From the NCBI GenBank assembly GCA_021495925.1, contig JAKEKT010000002.1, positions 62,001 through 126,000 of the forward strand: a stretch of DNA of 64,000 nucleotides, read 5' to 3'. The position numbers and the translations under genes are program-made. Positions 1-9,824 of the stretch are shown piece after piece (positions within the stretch are counted from its first letter, which is position 1; each line of letters starts with the position of its first letter). Under the pieces are notes generated by a model that worked only from the letters and a program-made list of their open reading frames with translations, made no database searches and was not told the origin of the DNA. This DNA is from Diplodia intermedia. Taxonomy: Eukaryota > Ascomycota > Dothideomycetes > Botryosphaeriales > Botryosphaeriaceae.

Positions 1-692
1 CTCCCAGCACGAAGCGCCTGCTCGCATCTGTTACAACCGCGAAGTCCTGCTTCTGGCCCTCCGTGCCCTTGCCCTCGAAGAATTCCTCGAGCTCCTCAAG
101 GGGCGTATCCATCGTGATGACCTTGTAAACGCGGCCTTTGCGGCGGAAGCGCTGCATGGCGTCTCTGACAGGGCTTGTCTCCTGGACCTTCCCCTCCTTG
201 AGCTGCTCTTTGAGACGCGGGATGTTGAGGTAGCCGAGAAGCGCACGGTTTTCCGGTGATACGACGGTCAGGTGCGTGTAGTCGCGCTCGAAGGCCGACA
301 TGAGCGCGTGCGAAACTGGGTCGGTGGGCGAGACAGACAGGGCAGACGGCGGGTCCAGGTCCTCGACCGTGGCCTATACGCGGTCAGAGCCGGATACATC
401 GGTGAGCTTTGCGCATGTCGGTTTTCGGAGGGGAGCACCGCGGGGCAGGTGGGCTGGGAGGGTGCCGGGGCGAAGGGAGCCCCGCCGACGATGACATGCG
501 TGCACTTACCCCACGATATTTATCGGCCCACAGGGACGTCGTCGCAGGTGACACCCCGTTCGGGGTACTGGCGGGCATTGTGCTAGCGGCCATGGGAGCG
601 TTGTTCAGCTTGTTGCGAGGAGGAATCCCCGTGTTGAGTTTTGAGTCAAAGAAACGGAATGACGTGGGGCGAGCATGTGAGGTGAGGCTCAT
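1..692 (-). CDS. CBS-domain protein (partial, cut by window edge)
   Basis: Exons complement(<1..373, 510..692); the 136-nt intron 374..509 has a GTAAGT donor and TATAG acceptor. Splicing joins ADKYRG directly to ATVEDLDPP and then AFERDYTHLTVV, the start of a CBS (cystathionine beta-synthase) domain of the kind found in small stand-alone fungal CBS proteins. These domains bind adenine nucleotides and usually regulate a partner; no partner is visible here. The downstream part reads RRKGRVYKVITMDTPLEEL, and the protein is still open at base 1. The start is uncertain. The ATG at 692 gives a 33-residue leader. The in-frame ATG at 593 (MAAST, good context) may be the true start, because the leader before it looks like untranslated sequence. 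The family assignment rests on sequence resemblance. It lies 134 nt downstream of the UBA3 stop on the same strand. Confidence 0.75.
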
Positions 693-826
693 GCAGGGTC
701 GCCCGTCCTTTGCGAGTCAAATGCATCACAACACTTCACGATCAACTGTTCATTCATTTCAACTACCGCGCCCTTTTGAACGCCGATTAGCTATGCACAG
801 CGCCATCGCATCTAGTACGGCCGGAT

Positions 827-2440
827 TCACTCCTTGAACACCAGCTTGAACTTGAACACCGTCAGAAACGCCGGATCGGTGACGGCGACTTCCTCTCCGC
901 TCGCAAGCAATTCACTCAGCTTTCTCTTAAGGTTCGGTCGGGTCTGCTCTTCCAGACTAGGAGGGAATTGCTGGTAAAGCGTCTTAGCTTCCGACCGGAT
1001 GCTCGGCTTCTTGAATTGCCTACAGTCTTGTGATTAGTTTTGTTCCGGCGCGTTTCACAGCGAGTACTCACGTCTCCGGCCTCTCTGCAAGGCTTTCCAG
1101 GAACTCCTCCAACGAATTTGCCGAGTCGACGTCGAGTGTCCTAGCGAGGTTGCCGCAAATGGGGCAATCGTCCTTCTTCTCGTGCTCGAAAGTGTAAGTG
1201 TACACGCTGTCGTCGCCAGTGTAGTACATGTAGTTGCCATTCCCACTGTCAGGCATTCCAAGGGCAGGGTTAGTAGAGGTGGCGATCTTGAAGGCTTCAT
1301 TGCAGCATGCCGCGGCAACGATAGCATTGGTCGACGCAATCGCAGGGATGATGTTCTTGACCACGCCCTGCGTCATTGAATACGTGACGCCGGGGATGTT
1401 GAATTCTTTGGCACGGACGAGAGCCTTGTTGTAAAGCCAAGTGATGTGCTCAGGGTCGTCGGTGTCAAGAGTATCTCCCTTGCGCTCTTCTTCCCAAGCA
1501 ATGATGTGCGCCCACTCGATACAGTGCTGCGGCTGCCTTGGGATGGTAGCAAGTGTACAGAGAGGAACTGCAGCACGCGGGGCATGCATGTCCAGCTGGC
1601 ACTCGATGCAAGACGTCATGGTCGGAAGAATAACGCGTGCCTGGCCCTTGAAGCCTGAAGTCTGGCTTAGCAGTGGCCTTCACAGGTGAAACGACTGCGA
1701 AAGACAGCTTACCTTCGGTGCCACCATCGATCAACGGCTTCAGAGAGTCTGGGTTTTCGGCGTCGACCATATCAACAAGCGTGGCATTGATCCACCTGCG
1801 CGCCTCGATGCTGTCTAGGCCGCACACTACCATGGCAAACTGCAAGTAGAAATCCTCATCCTTGTCCTGGATTTTACCACAGTAAGGCGTGATTTTGACG
1901 CCCTTGACGCGCTTCTCCACAAAACGAGCTGCGACCTCGGCCTTGTACTTTCCAACATCGGACTGGCGGAAGAGGAACTGCCGATTGAGGTTTGAAACGT
2001 CAATGGTATCTATGAAGCGGGTCAGGTCATGTGATAGCGGTTGGTGCAAGGCTTGATTGGGGCCATACCCATATCGATAACGTAGATGTCTTTGAAACCG
2101 GACAAGGCAAGGTTCTTGAGGATTTCGCAGCCAAGACCTCCAGCGCCACTACTTGCGGTGAGCACAGCACGAGGGCGATGGAAGACGACAAGCATACATG
2201 ACCCTAGACACATCAGCACGGCCTCGCCCAAAGCTTTGTGTCGAAGTCACTCACAAAACCTTCATACTTGCCACGACGTCAAGCACAGCCGGGCTAGGCT
2301 CGAAATCGGGGTCCGCGAAAGGGCCATGGCGGCTAACGATGTTCTGGAGGTATTTCCTAAGACCTGTCAGCAAACGGTATCAAGAAAGATGTGGCGGGCA
2401 TCTACCATCGCGCTGGAGAGGAGCCCATGTCATCTGCCAT
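827..2440 (-). CDS. UBA3: NEDD8-activating enzyme E1 catalytic subunit Uba3
   Basis: Seven exons, complement(827..1019, 1072..1654, 1713..2009, 2069..2148, 2198..2203, 2255..2356, 2406..2440), total 1296 nt, 431 aa. Uba3 pairs with Ula1 to adenylate NEDD8/Rub1 and pass it to the E2 Ubc12 for cullin neddylation. Visible features: the nucleotide-binding glycine loop GAGGLGCE (residues 49-56); DTIDVSNLNRQFLF (Mg-ATP/NEDD8 adenylation); CGLDSIEARRWIN; catalytic Cys206 in VPLCTLATIPRQ; CPICG zinc-site cysteines; and a C-terminal ubiquitin-fold domain (about 370-431) that binds the E2, ending FKFKLVFKE. Residues 46-48 are encoded through a 6-nt micro-exon (2198..2203); without it the KVLVIGAGG loop cannot be read. 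All introns are 47-60 nt. Start chosen at 2440 (MADDMGSSPARW). It is head to head with TEL2, 225 bp apart. Confidence 0.95.
2198..2203 (-). other. UBA3: 6-nt micro-exon of UBA3
   Basis: Bases 2203..2198 (minus strand GGTCAT) lie between an intron ending TGTCTAG (2204..2254, 51 nt, donor GTGAGT) and an intron beginning GTATGC (2149..2197, 49 nt, acceptor AAGTAG). Joining TT + GGTCAT + T gives codons for L-V-I and completes the invariant E1 sequence KVLVIGAGG. No other open route through this stretch gives the conserved loop. This is seen by reading the frame; it has not been tested with transcripts. Confidence 0.88.
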
Positions 2441-2665
2441 GGTCTGTGGTGACGATAGCAGATCCAGTGCGGCGGGGAGATGCAACGGGAGAAGTGACGG
2501 AGCTGTTTGGGGATCCAATGGCGTCAAAGCTCCAGCCTGCTTATCGATAGCCGCCGCTGCCTAATCTTCGCCGTGGTTTATCCGCGGCCACTGCTATTCG
2601 TCTGCAACTTCTTCCGTCAACGCCGGCTTCTTCATGGGCCTGTCGCCATGACTTAGTGCGCGACA
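2441..2665. promoter_or_regulatory. Bidirectional promoter between UBA3 and TEL2
   Basis: The 225-bp interval separates the start codons of two divergent genes and must hold both promoters and both 5' leaders. I see no clear TATA box. The sequence is moderately GC-rich without long repeats. Shared regulation is possible but cannot be inferred from sequence alone. Confidence 0.5.
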
Positions 2666-5600
2666 ATGGATGACCTACTGACCGCCGTTGGGACCACCAG
2701 GCTGAAGCCTGTTGTGGCTCTCGAGGACTCTCTTACTGCAGCCGATACTGCCGGGGATCCTGGAGCTACCGGTGTAAGCTCTCCGGATCAAGCCTTGGCG
2801 GCTCTGCGAGATCAGCCTGACGCCCAGAAATTACACCGTGTTTTGAGCTACCTCGAGGCGACAGCTAGCAGCTCGGAGGGCTTCAACGTCAAAGCCCCAG
2901 GGCCACTTTCTGCCCAAATCATCAGCACACTCGTGAACGACACCATCCCGAATTATTGGGACGCTTGGCCAGCTACCTTCTCGTCTGAGGATGACAAAGG
3001 CATTCTCATTGAGTGTCTGAGGAGTGTCAGCGGTCTTGGTGCCATCGTGGCACGTCTCAAAGGCTTGGTCCAGGACTCCCGCCAAACCCAGAACCAGCCG
3101 GGCGGGAAGCCCAATAGTGCTGAACAGCAGATCAGAGTACTCTCTGATGCTTTGGCTAATCTCCTACAAGAGAACGTCGTGTTAGATCTGTGGAGAGTCA
3201 TTCAAGATTCTACCAACGTTCCGACCCAGAGACAGATTTTGTGGCGCGAGCTCGTTTCTCTGCTCGCGGCTGGAAGGATCGTCTCCGTTGTTGCTCAAGC
3301 GACAGATTTGCTGAAGAGTACGACAAGTGGTCAGCCTGATCCTTGGTATGCTTCTGGATCAAATTTCGCAAAGTGGATTGGACGCTCCGCAGCTATTTTT
3401 GTCAGTGACGCTGCAGACTCAACTGGATCAGACGGTGCACTTCTCTTGGGCAAATCCCTAACGCTAGGATACTCAGGTGAGCTTCCACGGCTTTGAAACT
3501 TTGACGTGCAGCTAATGTCCAGACAATGTTTTGTGGGGGTTCCTGTCACAATTCCCCCTCAACGATGCGAACAAGCTTCCATTGTTTCAGCAAACTATCC
3601 GAAAGCTTCGTGCACACGAGCAAAGACAGGTCCTTTTTACACTTCTGAACATCCTATCGAGCAAAATCCTCACCGTCCGAGATGAAGAACTCAAAGAGAC
3701 ACGCAAAGCCATTTCAGCTTCTGTGGTGTTTCTGCAGGCCGTCACAAACAACGATACGATGAAAGAAAGCCTCGCCCTGTGGCTCACGAATCCAACGGGC
3801 GGTTGCGCAAATGTATCATTTGGCGCAAGACGTGTTGCCGTAGCCGCCTTGCAATCGGACGAAGGTGAGAGATTCTCTCCCTGTAATAGGCAGGCGCAGA
3901 GCTAAGAAAATATAGATAGGATGTGTAAAGTCTTGGAAAGAAGCATGGAACAGTTCGGGGATGAGCTCTTCATCAGACACACACCGATCCTACAGCAAGA
4001 AGGTGATTACCTATGTCGAGTGGCAAAATACAATCACTAACGCATCATAGCTTTGGCTCAAATCCTCCTCATGTCCTCAGGCTATATTCACCGCATGCAA
4101 CCCATGCTTCTATTCACCCTAGCAAGGTCAAGCGTACAAATGCGGGGCACCTCGAACCGCTTGGGGACTTCCTCTCCACGCGCCCGCTTCCTAGGAATGA
4201 TCGTTGCTGCGGCTATATCCGAGCTCGTAGACAAGCCAGAGAATCAACTGAATTTCGGTATCCCTGATACTGAATCCGAAGAAGCAGGTTGGTTCAGGCA
4301 ACTTCCTCAGCTGAATGATCCAATTGGTAGCATCGAGGACTTCGAGCAAGTGGTGGCCGAGCGGACGACTCCAGACACCAAAACTTCACGTCCCCAATTG
4401 CAGGCAAAGCAAAACACGGGGGATCTTCCGGGGAGACTGAAGAAGGAGCACACAGCGACAGGCCCAAAGATCATCGAGATCATGGATGACTCAGACGAGG
4501 ACGAGGATCTCGTGCCTTACGCGAAACCAGACTCTGATCCAGAAGACGACTCCGAGGATCCAACCCAGGTTACCAGAAACAAACCCACACCACCTGTCTA
4601 CATACGGGACCTACTTGCAGGTCTTCGAGAAAGTGAAAATTACGATCGTCACCAGCTTGCTCTGTCGAGCGCAGCCGATCTTATTCGACGGAAGACAGGC
4701 TTCGGTAAAGAGGTCAGTGACAATCTTGAAGAGCTTGCTTCCGCCTTAGTTGGCCTGAACGACCAGTTTGACTTGGACGACTTCCAAGAGATGCGCCAGC
4801 AGGCTTTGATTGCAGTTGCGATTGCCGAGCCGACGCAAATGGGGCCGTACTTGGTGAGATGCTTCTATGCTGGCGATTATTCTATCAGCCAGCGTATCAG
4901 TATACTTGCCGCCATCGGTCTTGGAGCACGGGAAATGGCTGGATTCAATGAGGACGGGGACGCTTCAAATGCGAGGCCGCGCCTGGACCAGGATTTTCCC
5001 TCAAAAAAGCTTCCTGAGAAGCTACACGGAATCTATTCGACAGAAGATAACGCGGTAGACGCCATTACGAATAAGCTAAAGCATACCATGATCTCGCCTC
5101 TAGCACTTGACGCTGCGGATAAAGCGGCTGGGCCCAATGCGCTCAAAGTTCGCACCTTCTCGTCCCGCATGGAGGTGGAGAAAAAACGTAAGATTATCAC
5201 TAATCAGCTCGCAAAGGTCGTGGCACAGAGCTTCTTCTTCCCGCTTACTGCTGGTTGGTGGACACATTCAAGAGCACTGTAAGTCTGGATATTTGGACGC
5301 GTTGGCTGCTCATGCTGACTACCATTAGGGGCACGAGCAACATCTTCTACTCACCCACAATACTGCCCGTATATCTCAAGACACTTGCCATACTCCTGCA
5401 TTCGTCTGGGTCGTCCACCCTCTCTCTCCCACAGATGACTTCGGAGCTTTGGGATTTGCTGCTTGCAGTCAGAGCGCCCGCTCTTACAGACTCTGCCATC
5501 CTCGAGGGAGTTCTTTTTGCGTTGCTGATGCTTCTGGAGGTGAATGAGAACCAGCAACGTCTTGTGCACGAGCACGGCAGACAGCTTCTGGAGACGCAGG

Positions 5601-5749
5601 AATGGACCAAGATGGTATTTGATCGCACTGGCGGGGGAAGTGGCGAGGAGGAGCGGGTCAGGACGCTTGCGGCGGGAGTACTCGTGAAATGCGGGGAGAT
5701 TATTGAGAGATATCAAGGGTCGTTGATGGGCGACATGATGGATTACTAG
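2666..5749 (+). CDS. TEL2: Telomere length regulation protein Tel2 (TTT complex)
   Basis: Exons 2666..3476, 3523..3864, 3916..4002, 4051..5278, 5329..5749; 2889 nt, 962 aa. Tel2 with Tti1 and Tti2 forms the TTT complex, which with Hsp90 and R2TP folds PI3K-like kinases (TOR, ATM/Tel1, ATR/Mec1). The protein is alpha-helical throughout. The conserved Telomere_reg-2 region lies at about 596-710 (VYIRDLLAGLRES..., DRHQLALSSAADLIRRK, ...ISILAAIGLGAREM). Just before it is an acidic patch MDDSDEDEDLVPY around Ser561. This resembles the CK2-phosphorylated DSDD motif of animal TELO2 that docks the PIH domain of R2TP (known for the family; function here inferred). Introns are 46-51 nt with good branch sites (for example CACTAAC before 4050). 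Length matches filamentous-fungal Tel2. It runs in the same direction as SF3B1, whose start is 386 nt downstream of the stop. Confidence 0.9.
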
Positions 5750-6134
5750 GCCTATCCTTTCGATGCATGTCTATACCAAAGATGGCCAGAGAAGAATGAA
5801 GAGATAATGGATTCAGCTACCTACATCAGTGTGGTGAATCAGCGCCTCTCAACGCTTGGACTGCCCATGTGCGTTTGCGCTGAAAATGGCCGAAGTTTTC
5901 ACTGCAGCTCGTCCGACATGGCGAACACGACTAAAGCGGCTTAGCGCGGGCTTGGCGCGTCACGGTTCGGCGGTGCAGCAGAAGACCGCCGCCCGCCGTT
6001 CCTCAGCGCCGCATCGTCAACTTCCTGCTCCACCCCCGCTCTGCTGTTTGGACGGACGCACTACATGTCGGTCGCATAAACTGCCTACCCGGTCGAAGCG
6101 CATATTGGCTCATCACCGCCACCAGCCCGCGAAG
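5750..6134 (+). promoter_or_regulatory. Upstream region and 5' leader of SF3B1
   Basis: This 385-nt stretch holds the TEL2 3' end and the SF3B1 promoter and leader. The SF3B1 frame remains open upstream to 5886 (an in-frame ATG), but the 83 extra codons are basic and Arg/Pro-rich, unlike the known start of the family. I treat them as leader. Nothing else recognisable. Confidence 0.4.
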
Positions 6135-9100
6135 ATGTCCGACGGTAAGCTTCACGCGCTCAACGTCACCACCAGCAAAGCTAATGCCCGCACAGCCGAC
6201 TTCGAGACCATCAAGCGCCTGCAGCAGGAGCGCAACGCCGCCGCTTCAGGGAAGAAAGGTTCAAAGACTTTCGACCCGGCTAACCAGAGGACTGACAACT
6301 CAACTAAGGCCTCCCTGACGGAAAGCTTTGACACCGACCTGTATGAACGCAATGGCGGCAACAGATACGACGGCTACCTCACCTCCATCCCCGCCAACGA
6401 CGATGAGGACATGGATGATGCCGACGACGGCCGCAGGCTCGTCGGCCAGTACACCGCCACCCGTGCCCAGATGGACGAGTTCGCCACGGGAGACGGCATG
6501 GAGGAGGACCTTCTGATGGATCGCGAGAAGCAGGCCCAGATCCAGTCTCGCGAGACCGACTATCAGAGACGTCGCTTCGAGCGTGGCACCGGCGACGAGG
6601 AGGGCATGAGCTACAAGGACATCATGAAGAAGCGTGAACGCGAGCGGGAAGAGCGCGAGAAGCAGGAGAAGAAGGCGAGGGGCGAGGACGTCGACGAGCA
6701 CCAAGCTACCCTGAAGGACGGTGGCGACAAGACACCTACGGGTGGCGACAAGACGCCTACGGAGAATGGTGCCAACGGCGCCGCGGCTGGCCGCAAGCGC
6801 AAGAAGCGTTGGGACGTCTCGTCAGAGGACACGGCGACCAATGGCACGAACGGTGCCGTGGAGTCTGAGCCCAAGAAGCGCTCCCGGTGGGACCAAACCC
6901 CGTCAGTCCCTGTTCCCGGCGATTCAGATGCCGCTTCGAAGCGCAAGTCAAGGTGGGATCAGGCACCGGCTTTGGGTGCCACACCTGCCCCCGGTGCTGC
7001 TGGCCTCGCCACGCCTGTCCACCCGTCCCAATCTGGCCAGGTCCTTTCTTTTGGCACGGATATCTCTGGCCGCAACGCCCCCATTTCAGATGAGGAGCTC
7101 GACGAGTTACTGCCGGGTGAAGCGCAGGGGTACAGGATCCTCACCCCTCCACCTGGCTATGAGCCCGTCCGCGCACCTGCAAAGAAGGTGGCAGCCACTC
7201 CCACCCCCAATACCGCCAGCCTGGCTGGTGGCTTCATGATGCAGGAGCCTGAAAATGCTCGGGCTCTTGGAAAGCAACTGCCCAACGAGATCCCCGGTGT
7301 TGGCGAATTGCAGTTCTTCAAGACTGAGGACATGCAATACTTTGGCAAGCTGATGGATGGTCAGAATGAGGAGGAGCTGAGCGTGGATGAGATGAAGGAG
7401 CGCAAAATCATGCGGCTGCTGCTCAAGGTCAAGAACGGTACCCCGCCTATGCGTAAGACTGCGCTTCGCCAACTCACGGACAACGCCCGCAACTTTGGAG
7501 CTGGGCCCCTGTTCAACCAGATTCTCCCCTTGCTCATGGAGAGGACACTCGAAGATCAGGAACGCCATCTTCTCGTCAAGGTCATCGACCGCGTTCTTTA
7601 CAAGCTCGATGACATGGTCCGGCCATACGTCCATAAGATCCTTGTTGTCATCGAGCCACTGCTCATCGATCAAGACTACTATGCTCGTGTTGAGGGACGC
7701 GAGATTATCTCGAACCTGGCCAAGGCTGCTGGTCTCGCTCACATGATCAGCACGATGAGACCCGATATCGACCATCCCGACGAGTATGTCCGCAACACCA
7801 CCGCTCGTGCCTTCGCAGTCGTTGCCTCGGCCTTGGGCATTCCGGCACTCCTTCCCTTCTTGCGAGCCGTTTGTCGGAGCAAGAAGTCGTGGCAAGCTCG
7901 TCACACCGGCGTCAAGATCGTCCAGCAAATTCCTATCCTGATGGGCTGTGCCATTCTGCCTCATTTGAAAGGCCTCGTTGACTGCATTGGCGACAACTTG
8001 AATGATGAGCAAACGAAGGTGCGGACTGTCACCGCTTTGGCAATTGCTGCATTGGCAGAGGCAGCGAATCCCTACGGTATCGAGAGTTTCGACGACATCC
8101 TGAACCCGCTGTGGACTGGAGCTCGTAAGCAGCGCGGAAAGGGTCTTGCTGGCTTCCTCAAGGCTGTTGGCTACATCATCCCCTTGATGGACGAGGAGTA
8201 CGCCAACTACTACACTAGTCAAATCATGGAGATTTTGCTGCGCGAGTTTTCTTCGCCAGACGAAGAGATGAAGAAGGTCGTTCTCAAGGTCATCTCCCAG
8301 TGCGCCAGTACAGAGGGTGTTACTGCCGGTTACTTGAAGGAGAACGTTCTGGACGACTTTTTCAAGAGCTTCTGGGTCCGCCGCATGGCTTTGGACAAGC
8401 GCAATTACAGACAAGTCGTGGAGACAACCGTTGACCTTGGCCAGAAGGTCGGTGTCAGCGAGATCGTGGAGCGCATTGTCGTCAATCTCAAGGATGAGAG
8501 CGAGCCCTACCGCAAGATGACGGTCGAGACGCTGGAGAAGGTTATCGCCGGTCTTGGTGCTGCCGACATTGGTGAAAGACTGGAGGAGCGCCTCGTCGAC
8601 GGTATCCTGCATGCGTTCCAGGAGCAGAGTATCGAGGATGTTGTCATGCTCAATGGCTTCGGCACCGTCGTCAACGCTCTTGGGACCCGATGCAAGCCCT
8701 ATCTCCCTCAGATTGTCAGTACCATCCTCTGGAGACTGAACAACAAGTCTGCCACGGTCAGACAACAAGCCGCCGATCTGGTTTCCCGCATAGCGCTCGT
8801 GATGAAGCAGTGCGGAGAAGATGCGCTGATGGGCAAGCTCGGGACTGTTCTGTACGAATATCTCGGTGAGGAGTATCCCGAAGTGCTTGGCTCGATTCTG
8901 GGCGCTCTCAGGTCCATCGTCACCGTGGTGGGCATCAACCAGATGCAGCCGCCCATCAAGGATCTCCTCCCGCGCCTGACTCCCATCCTTCGCAACCGGC
9001 ACGAAAAGGTGCAGGAGAATACGATTGATCTCGTCGGACGTATCGCTGATCGCGGTCCCGAGAGTGTCAACGCTCGTGAGTGGATGAGAATTTGCTTCGA

Positions 9101-9824
9101 GCTTCTGGACATGCTGAAGGCCCACAAGAAGGGCATTCGTCGCGCAGCTAACAATACGTTCGGCTTCATCGCCAAGGCCATCGGCCCGCAGGATGTCCTT
9201 GCCACCCTCCTTAACAACCTTAGGGTGCAGGAGCGCCAGTCCCGTGTTTGTACGGCCGTCGCCATTGGTATCGTCGCCGAGACGTGTGCTCCCTTCACGG
9301 TTCTGCCGGCGCTGATGAACGAGTACCGCGTTCCCGAGCTCAACGTCCAGAACGGTGTGTTGAAGTCACTCTCCTTCCTCTTCGAGTACATCGGCGAGAT
9401 GGCCAAAGACTATGTCTACGCCGTCACGCCGCTCCTTGAGGACGCTCTCATCGACCGCGACCAGGTCCATCGCCAGACAGCCGCGTCGGTGGTCAAGCAC
9501 GTTGCTCTGGGTGTGGTGGGTCTAGGTTGCGAGGATGCCATGGTGCACCTGCTCAACCTGCTCTACCCCAACATCTTCGAGACTAGCCCTCACGTCATCG
9601 ACCGCATCATCGAGGCCATCGAGGCGGTGCGCGTTGCCGTCGGCACGGGTGTAGTCATGAACTACGTCTGGGCCGGCCTCTTCCACCCGGCCCGCAAGGT
9701 GCGCCAACCGTACTGGCGCCTGTACAACGACGCGTACGTTCACTCGGCCGACGCCATGGTGCCGTACTACCCCGACATGGGCGACGCAAACACAGTCAGG
9801 CACGAGTTGAACATCATCCTGTAG
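6135..9824 (+). CDS. HSH155: U2 snRNP splicing factor SF3B1/Hsh155 (Prp10)
   Basis: Exons 6135..6144 and 6196..9824; 3639 nt, 1212 aa. SF3B1 is the HEAT-repeat scaffold of the SF3b complex and clamps the U2/branch-site helix. The N-terminus after splicing reads MSDADFETIKRLQQERN. The 51-nt first intron (donor GTAAGC, branch GCTAATG, acceptor CACAG) is a multiple of three and has no stop, so an unspliced reading is also open. The disordered N-terminal third carries three RWD motifs (Trp209, Trp235, Trp257), which are U2AF-ligand-type motifs. From about residue 390 to the end it is HEAT repeats closely matching human SF3B1, including PYGIESFD, RQQAADL, NRHEKVQEN and GLFHPARKVR. The counterpart of human Lys700 (a cancer hot spot) is Lys611 in NDEQTKVRT (codon 8016). 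The rest of the gene has no further intron. Confidence 0.96.
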   Translation: MSDGKLHALNVTTSKANARTADFETIKRLQQERNAAASGKKGSKTFDPANQRTDNSTKASLTESFDTDLYERNGGNRYDGYLTSIPANDDEDMDDADDGRRLVGQYTATRAQMDEFATGDGMEEDLLMDREKQAQIQSRETDYQRRRFERGTGDEEGMSYKDIMKKREREREEREKQEKKARGEDVDEHQATLKDGGDKTPTGGDKTPTENGANGAAAGRKRKKRWDVSSEDTATNGTNGAVESEPKKRSRWDQTPSVPVPGDSDAASKRKSRWDQAPALGATPAPGAAGLATPVHPSQSGQVLSFGTDISGRNAPISDEELDELLPGEAQGYRILTPPPGYEPVRAPAKKVAATPTPNTASLAGGFMMQEPENARALGKQLPNEIPGVGELQFFKTEDMQYFGKLMDGQNEEELSVDEMKERKIMRLLLKVKNGTPPMRKTALRQLTDNARNFGAGPLFNQILPLLMERTLEDQERHLLVKVIDRVLYKLDDMVRPYVHKILVVIEPLLIDQDYYARVEGREIISNLAKAAGLAHMISTMRPDIDHPDEYVRNTTARAFAVVASALGIPALLPFLRAVCRSKKSWQARHTGVKIVQQIPILMGCAILPHLKGLVDCIGDNLNDEQTKVRTVTALAIAALAEAANPYGIESFDDILNPLWTGARKQRGKGLAGFLKAVGYIIPLMDEEYANYYTSQIMEILLREFSSPDEEMKKVVLKVISQCASTEGVTAGYLKENVLDDFFKSFWVRRMALDKRNYRQVVETTVDLGQKVGVSEIVERIVVNLKDESEPYRKMTVETLEKVIAGLGAADIGERLEERLVDGILHAFQEQSIEDVVMLNGFGTVVNALGTRCKPYLPQIVSTILWRLNNKSATVRQQAADLVSRIALVMKQCGEDALMGKLGTVLYEYLGEEYPEVLGSILGALRSIVTVVGINQMQPPIKDLLPRLTPILRNRHEKVQENTIDLVGRIADRGPESVNAREWMRICFELLDMLKAHKKGIRRAANNTFGFIAKAIGPQDVLATLLNNLRVQERQSRVCTAVAIGIVAETCAPFTVLPALMNEYRVPELNVQNGVLKSLSFLFEYIGEMAKDYVYAVTPLLEDALIDRDQVHRQTAASVVKHVALGVVGLGCEDAMVHLLNLLYPNIFETSPHVIDRIIEAIEAVRVAVGTGVVMNYVWAGLFHPARKVRQPYWRLYNDAYVHSADAMVPYYPDMGDANTVRHELNIIL

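Noticed and set aside
5886..6134. In-frame upstream ATG adding 83 residues to SF3B1
   Set aside because: The extra sequence is Arg/Pro/Ala-rich and unlike any SF3B1 start. MSD at 6135 followed by the predicted intron fits the family better.
7107..9125. 672-codon open frame antisense to SF3B1
   Set aside because: It lies wholly opposite the highly conserved HEAT-repeat coding sequence. It is a by-product of codon bias in that gene and has no domain of its own.
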